From: JAAYBT01 sp964404395
GTDB lineage: Bacteria > Bacillota > Clostridia > Acetivibrionales > DTU013
NCBI GenBank assembly: GCA_964404395.1
Contig: CAYOKA010000009.1
Location: 1-33,375, forward strand
Length of the DNA stretch: 33,375 nt
Direction: 5' to 3'
The notes below the pieces were generated by a model. That model searched no databases. It was not told the DNA's origin and was given only the letters and a program-made list of their open reading frames with translations. Shown here one piece after another: positions 15,653-23,813 of this stretch. The position numbers and the translations under genes are program-made. Position 1 is the stretch's first letter. Each line of letters starts with the position of its first letter.

Positions 15653-17233
15653 TTACATATTCAGGCGCTGTTTTAACAAATTCTTCATATATATTGCATC
15701 ATCCGCTTTCAGCAAAAGCATAATGCCGATATATATTGCAGCAGCGATGATTATTTCCGCTGCAAGGTATAGTAACTGAGACCCCTTCATATCCAAGCTT
15801 ACCGGTATCATTTCAAAAAACAAGAGCGCAAGGCACATCATCAATACTGCCGGTATAGCTTTCAGAAGAAAACTTATTAGCTTTTCCCTATTAATTGCGG
15901 AAATTTTTTTATTGAGCAATAACAATAGTATAAACCCATTAATAGTACTGATAATAGAATAAGAAATGGCCATGCCTGATGCCCTTAAATCGGTAAAAAA
16001 GAAAAATGCTGTGCCAAAGATAAAATTCATAGCAGTTGAGCCTAATCCAATCAGTAACGGCGTCTTTGTATCCTGTAGGGCATAAAAAGCGCGGTTTAAT
16101 ATTGCCACAACAGATTGTGATACTATTGATATTGAAAAGAATGCCAAAATCGATGCTACTGAGTAAACATCGTCTTTAGTAAACTTCCCTCCCCAATAAA
16201 AAGCTGCTCTCACAAGAGGCTCTCGCAACAGAATAAAGCCTGCGGTTGACGGTACAGCCCAAAACAACACTAAGGTAAGGGATCTGGTCAGCAAGCTCCT
16301 GTATTCCTGATTCTCCCCTGTCGCGTACTTACCGGATAATGAAGGCAATATTGCGGTTCCGATTCCCGTTGCAAAAATACCATAAGGGAGCTGCCATAAG
16401 GTATTGGCATTTCTAAAGGCAGCAAGGCTCCCTTCGACTGCAGAAAGGGTAACGAATGCAGTGGAAATGACTACGTTGAACTGTGTTACCGAGGAAGAAA
16501 GCAATGAAGGTACCGCCTGTTTGAAAAGCTTAATAAAGCCCTTATCCAGTAAATTGATTACGGGGCTGTAGAATTTAAATTTCGGTAATGCAAATGCAAA
16601 CTGCACTAAGAAATATATCACTGCGCTGGCAGCAACACCATATGCTACCTTTACCATGCTGTCAGGATTGGTGTCAGCAAAAAGATAGATGCTGAGGGCA
16701 CATCCAATATTATATATAGACGGTCCATATGCAGCCGCTGCAAATTTCTTATATGAATTCAACACACCATTACAGACACCTGCAAGCATTATAAACATAA
16801 CTGATGGAAAAAGTATCCTGGCTAATATAATCGATAGTTCCCGTGTACATGCGCTTTGCTCGGCAAAGCCCGGAGCAACCAATGGAATGATCTGCGGTGA
16901 AAAAGCAACACCAATTATGCACAACACAATTGTTCCGACAATTAATGTGTTTATAAATGAGCTTGCTGCTCTCCAGCCCTCCCTTTCCTCGCACCTTTCC
17001 AATTTGCCTGAAAGAAAGGGAACCAATGCCGCAGATATCATACCACTCACTAAAAGTGTATATATCATGTCCGGAACAGTAAAGGCGGCTACATAAGCAT
17101 CCTGTACCCAGCTAAGGCCAACCTTCCACGACAGCATCGATTCTCTGAAAAAACCGGTAATCCTGCTCAAAACCAAAGAAGACATGACAATAATCACTGC
17201 AGTAGAGACCCTGGTATTTTTCGAATCGGTCAA
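15653..17233 (-). CDS. murJ: Lipid II flippase MurJ (MviN family)
   Basis: Polytopic membrane protein of the MOP exporter superfamily that flips lipid II for peptidoglycan synthesis. With TTG 17233 the product has 526 residues beginning MTDSKNTRVSTAV; GGGAGG at 17243-17248 is nine bases upstream. The frame to 17272 would translate this site. About 14 hydrophobic segments are visible, together with the MurJ-type SRITGFFRESMLSWKVG and the later GIGTAILPSLSGKYATG. It follows cinA by 19 bases and precedes recA, which has its own promoter. In many Clostridia this position does not hold murJ, so the neighbourhood is locally rearranged. Confidence 0.92.
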   Translation of the reverse strand: MTDSKNTRVSTAVIIVMSSLVLSRITGFFRESMLSWKVGLSWVQDAYVAAFTVPDMIYTLLVSGMISAALVPFLSGKLERCEEREGWRAASSFINTLIVGTIVLCIIGVAFSPQIIPLVAPGFAEQSACTRELSIILARILFPSVMFIMLAGVCNGVLNSYKKFAAAAYGPSIYNIGCALSIYLFADTNPDSMVKVAYGVAASAVIYFLVQFAFALPKFKFYSPVINLLDKGFIKLFKQAVPSLLSSSVTQFNVVISTAFVTLSAVEGSLAAFRNANTLWQLPYGIFATGIGTAILPSLSGKYATGENQEYRSLLTRSLTLVLFWAVPSTAGFILLREPLVRAAFYWGGKFTKDDVYSVASILAFFSISIVSQSVVAILNRAFYALQDTKTPLLIGLGSTAMNFIFGTAFFFFTDLRASGMAISYSIISTINGFILLLLLNKKISAINREKLISFLLKAIPAVLMMCLALLFFEMIPVSLDMKGSQLLYLAAEIIIAAAIYIGIMLLLKADDAIYMKNLLKQRLNM

Positions 17234-17242
17234 ATTATTAAT

Positions 17243-17248
17243 CCTCCC
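17243..17248 (-). promoter_or_regulatory. Ribosome binding site that fixes the TTG start of murJ
   Basis: GGGAGG on the minus strand lies nine bases before TTG 17233 and within the longer frame that starts at 17272. Confidence 0.75.
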
Positions 17249-17252
17249 AAGG

Positions 17253-18503
17253 TTATTTGCCCTTCTTATCAAGGGAAATCAGGTATATTCTCAACATGTC
17301 AAGAACATAAAGGCAGGCAATATTTCTTATTCTGCCTCTGTTCCCCCACAAATCAAGTCTTTTTGCTTCAGTACCGTTTTTGTGAGACAGCGCTGCATAT
17401 ATCAGACCAACTGGTTTTTCCTCAGTAGCACCATCAGGACCTGCAATGCCTGTTACTGATATGCCCAAATCAGTGCCGGAAGCTCTCCTGATACCCTCTG
17501 CCATTTCCCTGGCAGTTTGCTCGCTAACAGCGCCATGAAGCTCCAGTGTTTCTTGATTAACTCCCAACTCTTCAACCTTTGAACGATTGCTGTAGGTAAC
17601 GATGGCTCTGTCAAAAACCGCCGAGATCCCGGGAACAGCTGTCAGCTTTGAAGCCAAAAGACCCCCTGTGCAAGACTCAGCCACCGCTAATGTCACTGCG
17701 TTTTCTACCAGAAGCTTTGCGGTAACCTCGACAAGGCTTCTGTTATCATTGCTATATACAGAATCCCCCAGCCTCCTACGAATTTCATTTTCAATAGGAG
17801 TTATTATGTCCTGACCATTACTCGCCTTGGGATACTTTGCTGTAATTCTCAGCGCCACTTCGCCTTCCTTAGCATAGGGCGCTATCGTAGGGTTTGTTTG
17901 CGAATCAATCAAATCAATCAGCATATCCTCCAGCGCTGATTCTCCAACTCCAAATATATTTAAAAACCTGGATTCCAGCCTAAATTTTGACTTTGCAGCG
18001 AAATAGGGAATAACAGTTTCATCAAACATCGGCTTCATCTCGGATGGAGGACCCGGCAGCATAATAATAACCTTATCGCCCTGTTCGATTATGCAGCCCG
18101 GAGCTGTTCCGTTTCTGTTTCTGATAACAATGCTGCCCTCAGGAAGATAAGCTTGTTTCATATTGTTCTGCGTCATTATCCTTCCTTTTTTGACGAAAAA
18201 ATTATTAATGTTACTATTGGTTTCCTCATCTAAAACCAGCTTTCTATTTACCGCTGCAGCAACAGTTTCCTTTGTTAAGTCATCCTGGGTGGGGCCAAGA
18301 CCACCGGTCAAAATAACCACGTCCGACCTTGACATAGCAAGATCAAGGCTTTGACTAAGCCTTTCAGGGTTATCTCCCACCACGTCGTGATAATATACGC
18401 CTACACCCACGTCGGGCAATCTTGAGGATATATATTGGGCATTCGTATTTGCAATTTGCCCCATAAGAAGTTCTGTCCCCACAGCAAGAATTTCTGCTTT
18501 CAT
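17253..18503 (-). CDS. cinA: CinA family protein (nicotinamide-nucleotide amidase / competence-damage protein)
   Basis: Two-domain protein: an N-terminal MoaB/MogA-like domain (MKAEILAVGTELLMGQIANTN…, GGLGPTQDDLT, MLPGPPSEMKP) and a C-terminal CinA amidase domain (VAESCTGGLLASKL, VTGIAGPDGATEEKPVG). The latter hydrolyses nicotinamide mononucleotide in characterised homologues and recycles pyridine nucleotides. With ATG 18503 the product has 416 residues, the normal length. The frame extends to 18521, but the purine-rich GGGAG lies between the two starts. It is the first gene of the minus-strand run, with a candidate promoter at 18550-18579. CinA next to the recA region is common in Bacillota. 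Confidence 0.94.
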   Translation of the reverse strand: MKAEILAVGTELLMGQIANTNAQYISSRLPDVGVGVYYHDVVGDNPERLSQSLDLAMSRSDVVILTGGLGPTQDDLTKETVAAAVNRKLVLDEETNSNINNFFVKKGRIMTQNNMKQAYLPEGSIVIRNRNGTAPGCIIEQGDKVIIMLPGPPSEMKPMFDETVIPYFAAKSKFRLESRFLNIFGVGESALEDMLIDLIDSQTNPTIAPYAKEGEVALRITAKYPKASNGQDIITPIENEIRRRLGDSVYSNDNRSLVEVTAKLLVENAVTLAVAESCTGGLLASKLTAVPGISAVFDRAIVTYSNRSKVEELGVNQETLELHGAVSEQTAREMAEGIRRASGTDLGISVTGIAGPDGATEEKPVGLIYAALSHKNGTEAKRLDLWGNRGRIRNIACLYVLDMLRIYLISLDKKGK

Positions 18504-18549
18504 TAAAACAACATCTCCCATCTGTCCGAGAAAATTTCCAGCCTTCTTT

Positions 18550-18579
18550 ATTATAACAATAGCAGGTTTTGATTGTAAA
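18550..18579 (-). promoter_or_regulatory. Candidate cinA-murJ promoter
   Basis: On the minus strand, TTTACA (18579-18574), an 18-base spacer and TATAAT (18555-18550) lie about 50 bases before the cinA start, in the divergent gap with moxR. Confidence 0.6.
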
Positions 18580-18637
18580 CACAGTAATTATTAATATGTA
18601 AAGTATAAAAAACATCTTTATTCTGTACTTATTCTAT

Positions 18638-18643
18638 TATAAT
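18638..18643 (+). promoter_or_regulatory. Candidate -10 box for the moxR operon
   Basis: TATAAT lies 50 bases before the moxR start in the divergent gap with cinA. The base pattern 17 upstream is a poor -35, so this is only a likely promoter. Confidence 0.4.
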
Positions 18644-18693
18644 ATAGAAGAGAAATATTTTTACTTTATTACATTAACTGGGGGATGCAGATT

Positions 18694-19650
18694 ATGAATG
18701 ATTATCAAAAAATTCTAAAAGACATCATTAATAATATTGAGACCGTTATTGTCGGAAAACGGTATGCCGTTGAACTGGCAGTGATGGCTCTAATATGTAA
18801 CGGCCATGTCCTGATCGAGGATGTGCCCGGCGTCGGCAAAACCAGCCTTGTGTCGGCACTTGCAAAGTCGCTAAACGCCTCATTCAAAAGAATTCAATTC
18901 ACGCCCGATGTATTACCATCCGATATCACAGGCTATTGCGTTTATAATCAAAAAACAGGTGACTTTGAATACCGTCCCGGTGCCATTATGAGCCAGATCA
19001 TACTCGCAGACGAAATCAACCGCACATCTCCTAAAACCCAGTCCAGTCTGCTGGAGGTCATGGAAGAATATCAGGCGACGGTAGATGGTGTTACATACAG
19101 GGTCCCACAGCCGTTTATGGTTCTTGCTACACAAAATCCTGTGGAATATCTTGGTACATATCCCCTCCCTGAAGCCCAAATTGACAGGTTTTTTATGAAA
19201 ATTAAAATTGGATATCCCTCGAACGCCGAGGAAAGCCACATTTTATCGAAATTCCAATATTCCAGTCCCTTGGAGGATCTTCAGCCCATTGCTCAAAGTA
19301 GTGATATCTTGGCGCTTCAGGAAGAAGTTAGAAACATACATGTGGATAAGACTCTCAACAACTATATTGTCGATATTGTAAGTCAGACTAGAAAGCATTC
19401 GGAAATCGCTCTTGGTTCAAGTCCCAGGGGGTCTTTATCACTTTTCAGGGCTTCCCAGGCATGGGCCTATTATAACGGCAGAAATTATGTATTACCCGAT
19501 GACATTAAAAAAATGGTAATTCCGGTTCTTTCTCATAGATTAATCCTTAAGCAGGAAGCAAAACTAAGGAAAATAAATACTGAAGAAATACTAAGCTCTA
19601 TAGTGGGTAGAATCAATGTTCCGGTGGTGGGCCAGCATGAAACAAAGTAG
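18694..19650 (+). CDS. MoxR family AAA+ ATPase
   Basis: MoxR-type AAA+ chaperone-like ATPase. The product has 318 residues from ATG 18694; GGGGG lies nine bases upstream, immediately before an earlier in-frame ATG at 18685 that is too close to it. Walker A is GVGKT at 46-50 (EDVPGVGKTS), Walker B is LADEINR at 104-110, sensor 1 lies in VLATQNPVEYLGTYPLPEAQ, and the lid domain follows. It overlaps the DUF58 gene by 14 bases. MoxR, DUF58 and transglutaminase genes travel together widely; the biochemical role is not settled, though chaperone-like maturation of a surface or periplasmic complex is often proposed. Confidence 0.93.
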   Translation: MNDYQKILKDIINNIETVIVGKRYAVELAVMALICNGHVLIEDVPGVGKTSLVSALAKSLNASFKRIQFTPDVLPSDITGYCVYNQKTGDFEYRPGAIMSQIILADEINRTSPKTQSSLLEVMEEYQATVDGVTYRVPQPFMVLATQNPVEYLGTYPLPEAQIDRFFMKIKIGYPSNAEESHILSKFQYSSPLEDLQPIAQSSDILALQEEVRNIHVDKTLNNYIVDIVSQTRKHSEIALGSSPRGSLSLFRASQAWAYYNGRNYVLPDDIKKMVIPVLSHRLILKQEAKLRKINTEEILSSIVGRINVPVVGQHETK

Positions 19651-20851
19651 AATCCTCTTTGTCTGCCTCTTTATCGCAGCCTTGATATATGTCTATTTTT
19701 ACGGTGGTAAGATACCGTATATGTTTTTTTATATCATTTTATTGCTACCCATTATATCGTTTACGTATGTATTTGTTATTTATCTGCGTTTTAAATATAG
19801 GCAGGACTTGGATAAAAAATTTGTTACAAAGGGCGACAAAGTCAACTTCATTTTTAGCGTTAACAATGAAGACTTTTTCATTTATCCTTATGTAAGGCTA
19901 ACCTTCTATGGGGCGCAAACAATTTTCGAGAATCAGTTTCAGGTCAAGAGCTTTTCACTTAAACCCTTTTCGGGTAAAGACTATTTCTTTGAACTTCAGT
20001 GTAATTTCAGAGGTACATATGAGATAGGTATCAGCTCAGTGGAGTTCGAGGATTTCTTCGGAATATTCAAGCTCAGGTACAAGGTTTTCGAACCAAGATC
20101 AGTGACCGTTTACCCCAGAATTATTCATTTGGAAAAATTCTCACTAAAAACAGATTTCATGTCAGAGGCTCAGTCAATATTGAATACAGGCGACGAGGAT
20201 ATGACTACGATTAGCGATGTGAGAAAATATGAATATGGCGACAGTTTAAGAAGAATTCACTGGAAGCTGAGCGCAAAGACACAGGAAATAATGGTCAAAA
20301 AGTACCAGAGTACATCTGAGACCAACACTATATTGCTACTTGATCTGCATAAAAACCCTTATTCTGCCGAAGAAAACATTATGCTTGAAGACAAACTAAT
20401 CGAGTCCATAGTAGCCGTACTCTATTATTGCCTTCAAAAATGGATACCCGTCAATTTGGTTTGTTTCAGCGAAAAACTGATGAGTATCCATGCAAAAAAC
20501 CACCTAATGTTCAATCAAATTTTTGAAATTTTGGCTAAGGTTAAGTTCAAGGAATATATTCCGGTAAAGGATCTGTTGGAAATTTACATAAATAACGCTT
20601 TTGATAAGACAAATATACTGATCTTTACCTCAAATCTGGATTATGAACTATACAGCAGCATATATAAGGGCTGCAATGCGGGCTACGACCTAAGCTTGAT
20701 ATATACATCCGCGGAGAAGTTCACCGGCACAAAGAACGCTGAAGTTGAAACCATTTTGGCCTCACTTCCGGAAATAGGAGTCAACAGCTACACACTGAAT
20801 ATAGATGATGATACAAAGCGAGTTCTGGAACGTCGTGGTCTAGGGAGGTAA
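19637..20851 (+). CDS. DUF58 domain-containing membrane protein
   Basis: The product has 404 residues from ATG 19637, which is preceded by GGTGG and overlaps the moxR end by 14 bases. Two membrane segments lie at about 6-23 and 28-50. An extracytoplasmic or cytoplasmic beta-rich stretch follows, then the DUF58 signature RKYEYGDSLRRIHWKLSAK near residues 190-210 and a von Willebrand A-like region (TNTILLLDLHKNPYSA). It is the standard partner of MoxR ATPases, probably binding it through the vWA-like part. Downstream, after four bases, comes the transglutaminase-like gene. Function in detail is unknown. Confidence 0.9.
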   Translation: MKQSRILFVCLFIAALIYVYFYGGKIPYMFFYIILLLPIISFTYVFVIYLRFKYRQDLDKKFVTKGDKVNFIFSVNNEDFFIYPYVRLTFYGAQTIFENQFQVKSFSLKPFSGKDYFFELQCNFRGTYEIGISSVEFEDFFGIFKLRYKVFEPRSVTVYPRIIHLEKFSLKTDFMSEAQSILNTGDEDMTTISDVRKYEYGDSLRRIHWKLSAKTQEIMVKKYQSTSETNTILLLDLHKNPYSAEENIMLEDKLIESIVAVLYYCLQKWIPVNLVCFSEKLMSIHAKNHLMFNQIFEILAKVKFKEYIPVKDLLEIYINNAFDKTNILIFTSNLDYELYSSIYKGCNAGYDLSLIYTSAEKFTGTKNAEVETILASLPEIGVNSYTLNIDDDTKRVLERRGLGR

Positions 20852-20855
20852 ATGA

Positions 20856-23285
20856 GTGATTATGAAAAACCTTCAGGATAAAATACTGAGCATATTACTG
20901 GCACAATTACTGTCATTTAGCCTTGTTTTCGCGCTTACGTCCTCTTTATGTCTTACATATTCCATCGCAAAGACACTGCTAATAATAATTGCTTGCGTTA
21001 TCTTTTCATTTATAATGTTTTATAATAAGAAAACGTCCTTATTTTCATGGCTATTAATTGGTACTGTGACCTTAGCTACAGGCATCTATATTCTTTATTC
21101 CATAGGTATAAAAGAGCTCACTTTGTTCTTTGTTGACTACTTTTTTTGGCTTGAAGATTTCATACAGTACGCTGATATAATTAATCCAACGTATCAGCTG
21201 ATCACAGTGCTGGCATTATGCATTATAGTATCTGTTTTTGCATATATATTTGTCGTCAAAAAATTCATATTTCCCGTTATACTAATTTCCGGAGTAATGA
21301 TATTTGCCATACAATGGGGATACGACATTTTATCATCACTTGTACCCTTCTATTTGTTTCTACTTGCAGCACTCCTGGCATATTTCAAACACGTGTATCA
21401 CCTGAAGGCGGCGGCCGGCCCCAATGAATATGCTAATTCATTCTCACTGGGAATTTGGAGTGTGCCTATTTGCTTGCTTGTCATCGCTCTTGCCTCTACT
21501 CTTCATGCAAGTAATAAACCGATTGAGTGGAAATGGTTGGATCAAAAAATCTTTTCAGCATATGACAATTATTTTAGCACTTGGGATCACGAAGTCTTTG
21601 ATTACTTCTCGCTTTCAGCATCTACAGGCTTTGGCGGCAAGAACAATATTCTCGGCGGAAGAGTCAGACTCAACAAGACTGATGTCCTAAATGTCAATAC
21701 AAATAATAGGGTATATTTAAAAGGTATTTCCAGAGATTTATATACCGGAACCGAATGGCTTAACAGTGTAAGCGAATTGACTGACGTGGGATCTGACCAT
21801 TCTTTACTGTACAGTGATTATGATGAAATGCTGCAGGGTATGAAAATACTCACAGGAGATGATGACTTCCTTGATAACTATTTCACTGCTGACTCAGTAG
21901 AAGTATCATTCCTTAACATAAAAACCAAATCCCTTTTTATTCTTTCGAACATAAATACATTGAAATCTGAAGGCAGCTCAATTTCTGGTTACATTAGCGA
22001 TACAGGGGATTATTCATCTGATAAGCGGCTTTCAAAAGGCTTCAAATACACAATGAATTCTTATAGCCCTAAAACCGGATCGGAGGAATTTACTCAGATC
22101 ATACAGAATAGCAAGCGGGGGCTATACTCCGAAGCCTTAGGGGAGCTTAAGGCCGCCTTGGAAGATAGTAATAGGGATGCTCTGGAGGCACATACGGCTG
22201 AGAAGCAAGGTCTTCATGCCGTGGCTGATGGCGTGGAAACATCCAAGTCCATTCAGTCACTAACAGCACTTAAAGAGAAAAGCGATCTGGTATATGAAAA
22301 GTATCTTCAACTCCCCGAGGATCTCCCTCAAAGGGTTGTGGACCTTTCAGCTTCCTTGGTTGCATCTGCAAAGACCGATTACGATAAGGCAAAGGCAATC
22401 GAGGAATATCTGGGTGCAAATTACCCCTATAACCTTGATGTTCGCTCAACCCCAAGAAACAGAGATTTCGTGGATTACTTTCTGTTTGACCAAAAAGAAG
22501 GCTACTGCTCCTATTACGCTTCGGCTATGGCAATACTGGCAAGATGTGCAGGGCTGCCTTCAAGGTATTTGGAGGGCTATATGTTACCTCCGGAGCCGAC
22601 AAAAGGTTCATCTAATACATATATAGTCACAAATATGCAGGCACACGCATGGGTAGAAATATACTTTGAAGGTTATGGATGGTTACCCTTTGAACCGACC
22701 TCGCCGTTCAGATCGAGCTTCTATTCCACCAGGATTTCCAATGTAAGCTATGGAACAGGGTACGCACCATCCTATTTTGATTATATGGAAATGATGCAGC
22801 AATACTCTAATCAAGATTTCGGCTCCTCTGATTATAAGGCAGATGAATCCAAAGGCCTATCTACCACAACTATCACATTAATTGCCTTTGCTTGCTTTTT
22901 GGTTTTGTTTGCTGCTTTGATATTGTTCAATACGGCGGCAAGCCGTTACAGGCTGTATAAACTAACCAGCATGACTGCCAAGGACTGCATCGTGGGCTTT
23001 TATGATTACTATGTGAAAATATTGAGCCTGCTTGGGTTAGGGCTAAAGCCCTCTGAAACTCCGTCTGAATATTCAGAAAGGATTGACTCCCGTATGTACT
23101 TTGGCTCGATGAAATTTAAAAGCATCACGGATATTTTTATAAAGTACAGGTATGGTCCGGACGAAGCTACAGAAGATGAAAAACAGCTGGTCTGTGATTT
23201 CTATGTCGTCTTTATGAAGGCAGCAAAAAGCGATATGGGCAAATTCAAATACAGCGTGTTGAAGTATGTTTTAAATAAATTGTAG
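20856..23285 (+). CDS. Transglutaminase-like membrane protein with DUF4129 C-terminus
   Basis: The product has 809 residues from GTG 20856, with GGGAGG seven bases upstream. About six membrane segments fill residues 10-215 (TgpA-type N-terminal region). A long outer loop carries a transglutaminase-like core: C551 in GYCSYYAS, H597 in AHAWVEIY and, 16 residues later, E613 in LPFEPT where many family members have aspartate. A final membrane segment at about 668-692 leads to a cytoplasmic DUF4129-type tail containing LKPSETPSEYSERI. It ends the moxR-DUF58-transglutaminase operon. The role is probably cell-envelope protein processing or crosslinking; the substrate is not known. Confidence 0.88.
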   Translation: MIMKNLQDKILSILLAQLLSFSLVFALTSSLCLTYSIAKTLLIIIACVIFSFIMFYNKKTSLFSWLLIGTVTLATGIYILYSIGIKELTLFFVDYFFWLEDFIQYADIINPTYQLITVLALCIIVSVFAYIFVVKKFIFPVILISGVMIFAIQWGYDILSSLVPFYLFLLAALLAYFKHVYHLKAAAGPNEYANSFSLGIWSVPICLLVIALASTLHASNKPIEWKWLDQKIFSAYDNYFSTWDHEVFDYFSLSASTGFGGKNNILGGRVRLNKTDVLNVNTNNRVYLKGISRDLYTGTEWLNSVSELTDVGSDHSLLYSDYDEMLQGMKILTGDDDFLDNYFTADSVEVSFLNIKTKSLFILSNINTLKSEGSSISGYISDTGDYSSDKRLSKGFKYTMNSYSPKTGSEEFTQIIQNSKRGLYSEALGELKAALEDSNRDALEAHTAEKQGLHAVADGVETSKSIQSLTALKEKSDLVYEKYLQLPEDLPQRVVDLSASLVASAKTDYDKAKAIEEYLGANYPYNLDVRSTPRNRDFVDYFLFDQKEGYCSYYASAMAILARCAGLPSRYLEGYMLPPEPTKGSSNTYIVTNMQAHAWVEIYFEGYGWLPFEPTSPFRSSFYSTRISNVSYGTGYAPSYFDYMEMMQQYSNQDFGSSDYKADESKGLSTTTITLIAFACFLVLFAALILFNTAASRYRLYKLTSMTAKDCIVGFYDYYVKILSLLGLGLKPSETPSEYSERIDSRMYFGSMKFKSITDIFIKYRYGPDEATEDEKQLVCDFYVVFMKAAKSDMGKFKYSVLKYVLNKL

Positions 23286-23355
23286 TGCATGAGGATACAG
23301 ATTACTACTAGCCTGTTTGAGACGAAACGGCTAGGAATATCTGTATCCCTATGCA
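23286..23355. repeat. 70-base palindrome between convergent genes, containing dispersed repeat copy 2
   Basis: TGCAT (23286-23290) pairs with ATGCA (23351-23355), and GGATACAGAT (23293-23302) with ATCTGTATCC (23339-23348). Further in, CTAGCC (23308-23313) pairs with GGCTAG (23329-23334) and GTTT with AAAC around a 6-base loop. Positions 23310-23354 align with 11608-11652. It fills the space between the stops of the transglutaminase gene and the ACT gene, so it could end transcription from both sides, although U runs are weak. Confidence 0.75.
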
Positions 23356-23359
23356 TATT

Positions 23360-23791
23360 TTACAGCTTATAAACCTGACTGGCCGTCAACACCTTGATAC
23401 CATTGGCTTCGAGCGCCTTTACGGCATTGTTATGATCATCCACTCTCAAAAGGACCATTGCATCATCCTCAGTCTTGCCGACAAAGGCGTACATATACTC
23501 AATGCCAATGTGCACGTCATGCAATACTTCTAAAGCCCTCGATAGCCCGCCTGGTTTATCTGCCACCTCAATGGCTATGACATTTGTTGAACTGACTGTA
23601 AAACCGTTTTCCCTTAGAATCGCTACAGCCTTATCCGGCTTATTTACAATAAGTCTGAGTATGCCGAAATCAGTCGTATCTGCTATAGACAATGCACTGA
23701 TATCAATGTCATTTTCGCCAAGTACTTTTGTCACCTCAGCAAGTCTCCCTGATTTGTTTTCTAAAAAAATGGATATCTGCTCTACGAACAT
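23360..23791 (-). CDS. Tandem ACT domain protein
   Basis: Small protein (143 residues) made of two ACT domains: about 1-65 (MFVEQISIFLENKSGRLAEVTKVL…) and 70-140 (NVIAIEVADKPGGLSRALEVL…). ACT domains bind amino acids and regulate partner proteins. The ATG at 23791 has AAGGAGG seven bases upstream. It is the last gene of the iorA-iorB-ligase run, 22 bases after the ligase. Such double-ACT proteins are often found beside phenylacetate-CoA ligase and IorAB genes in anaerobes, which suggests an amino-acid-responsive regulator of that pathway. It has no catalytic domain. Confidence 0.88.
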   Translation of the reverse strand: MFVEQISIFLENKSGRLAEVTKVLGENDIDISALSIADTTDFGILRLIVNKPDKAVAILRENGFTVSSTNVIAIEVADKPGGLSRALEVLHDVHIGIEYMYAFVGKTEDDAMVLLRVDDHNNAVKALEANGIKVLTASQVYKL

Positions 23792-23813
23792 GACTAAACC
23801 TCCTTAAAATGGT

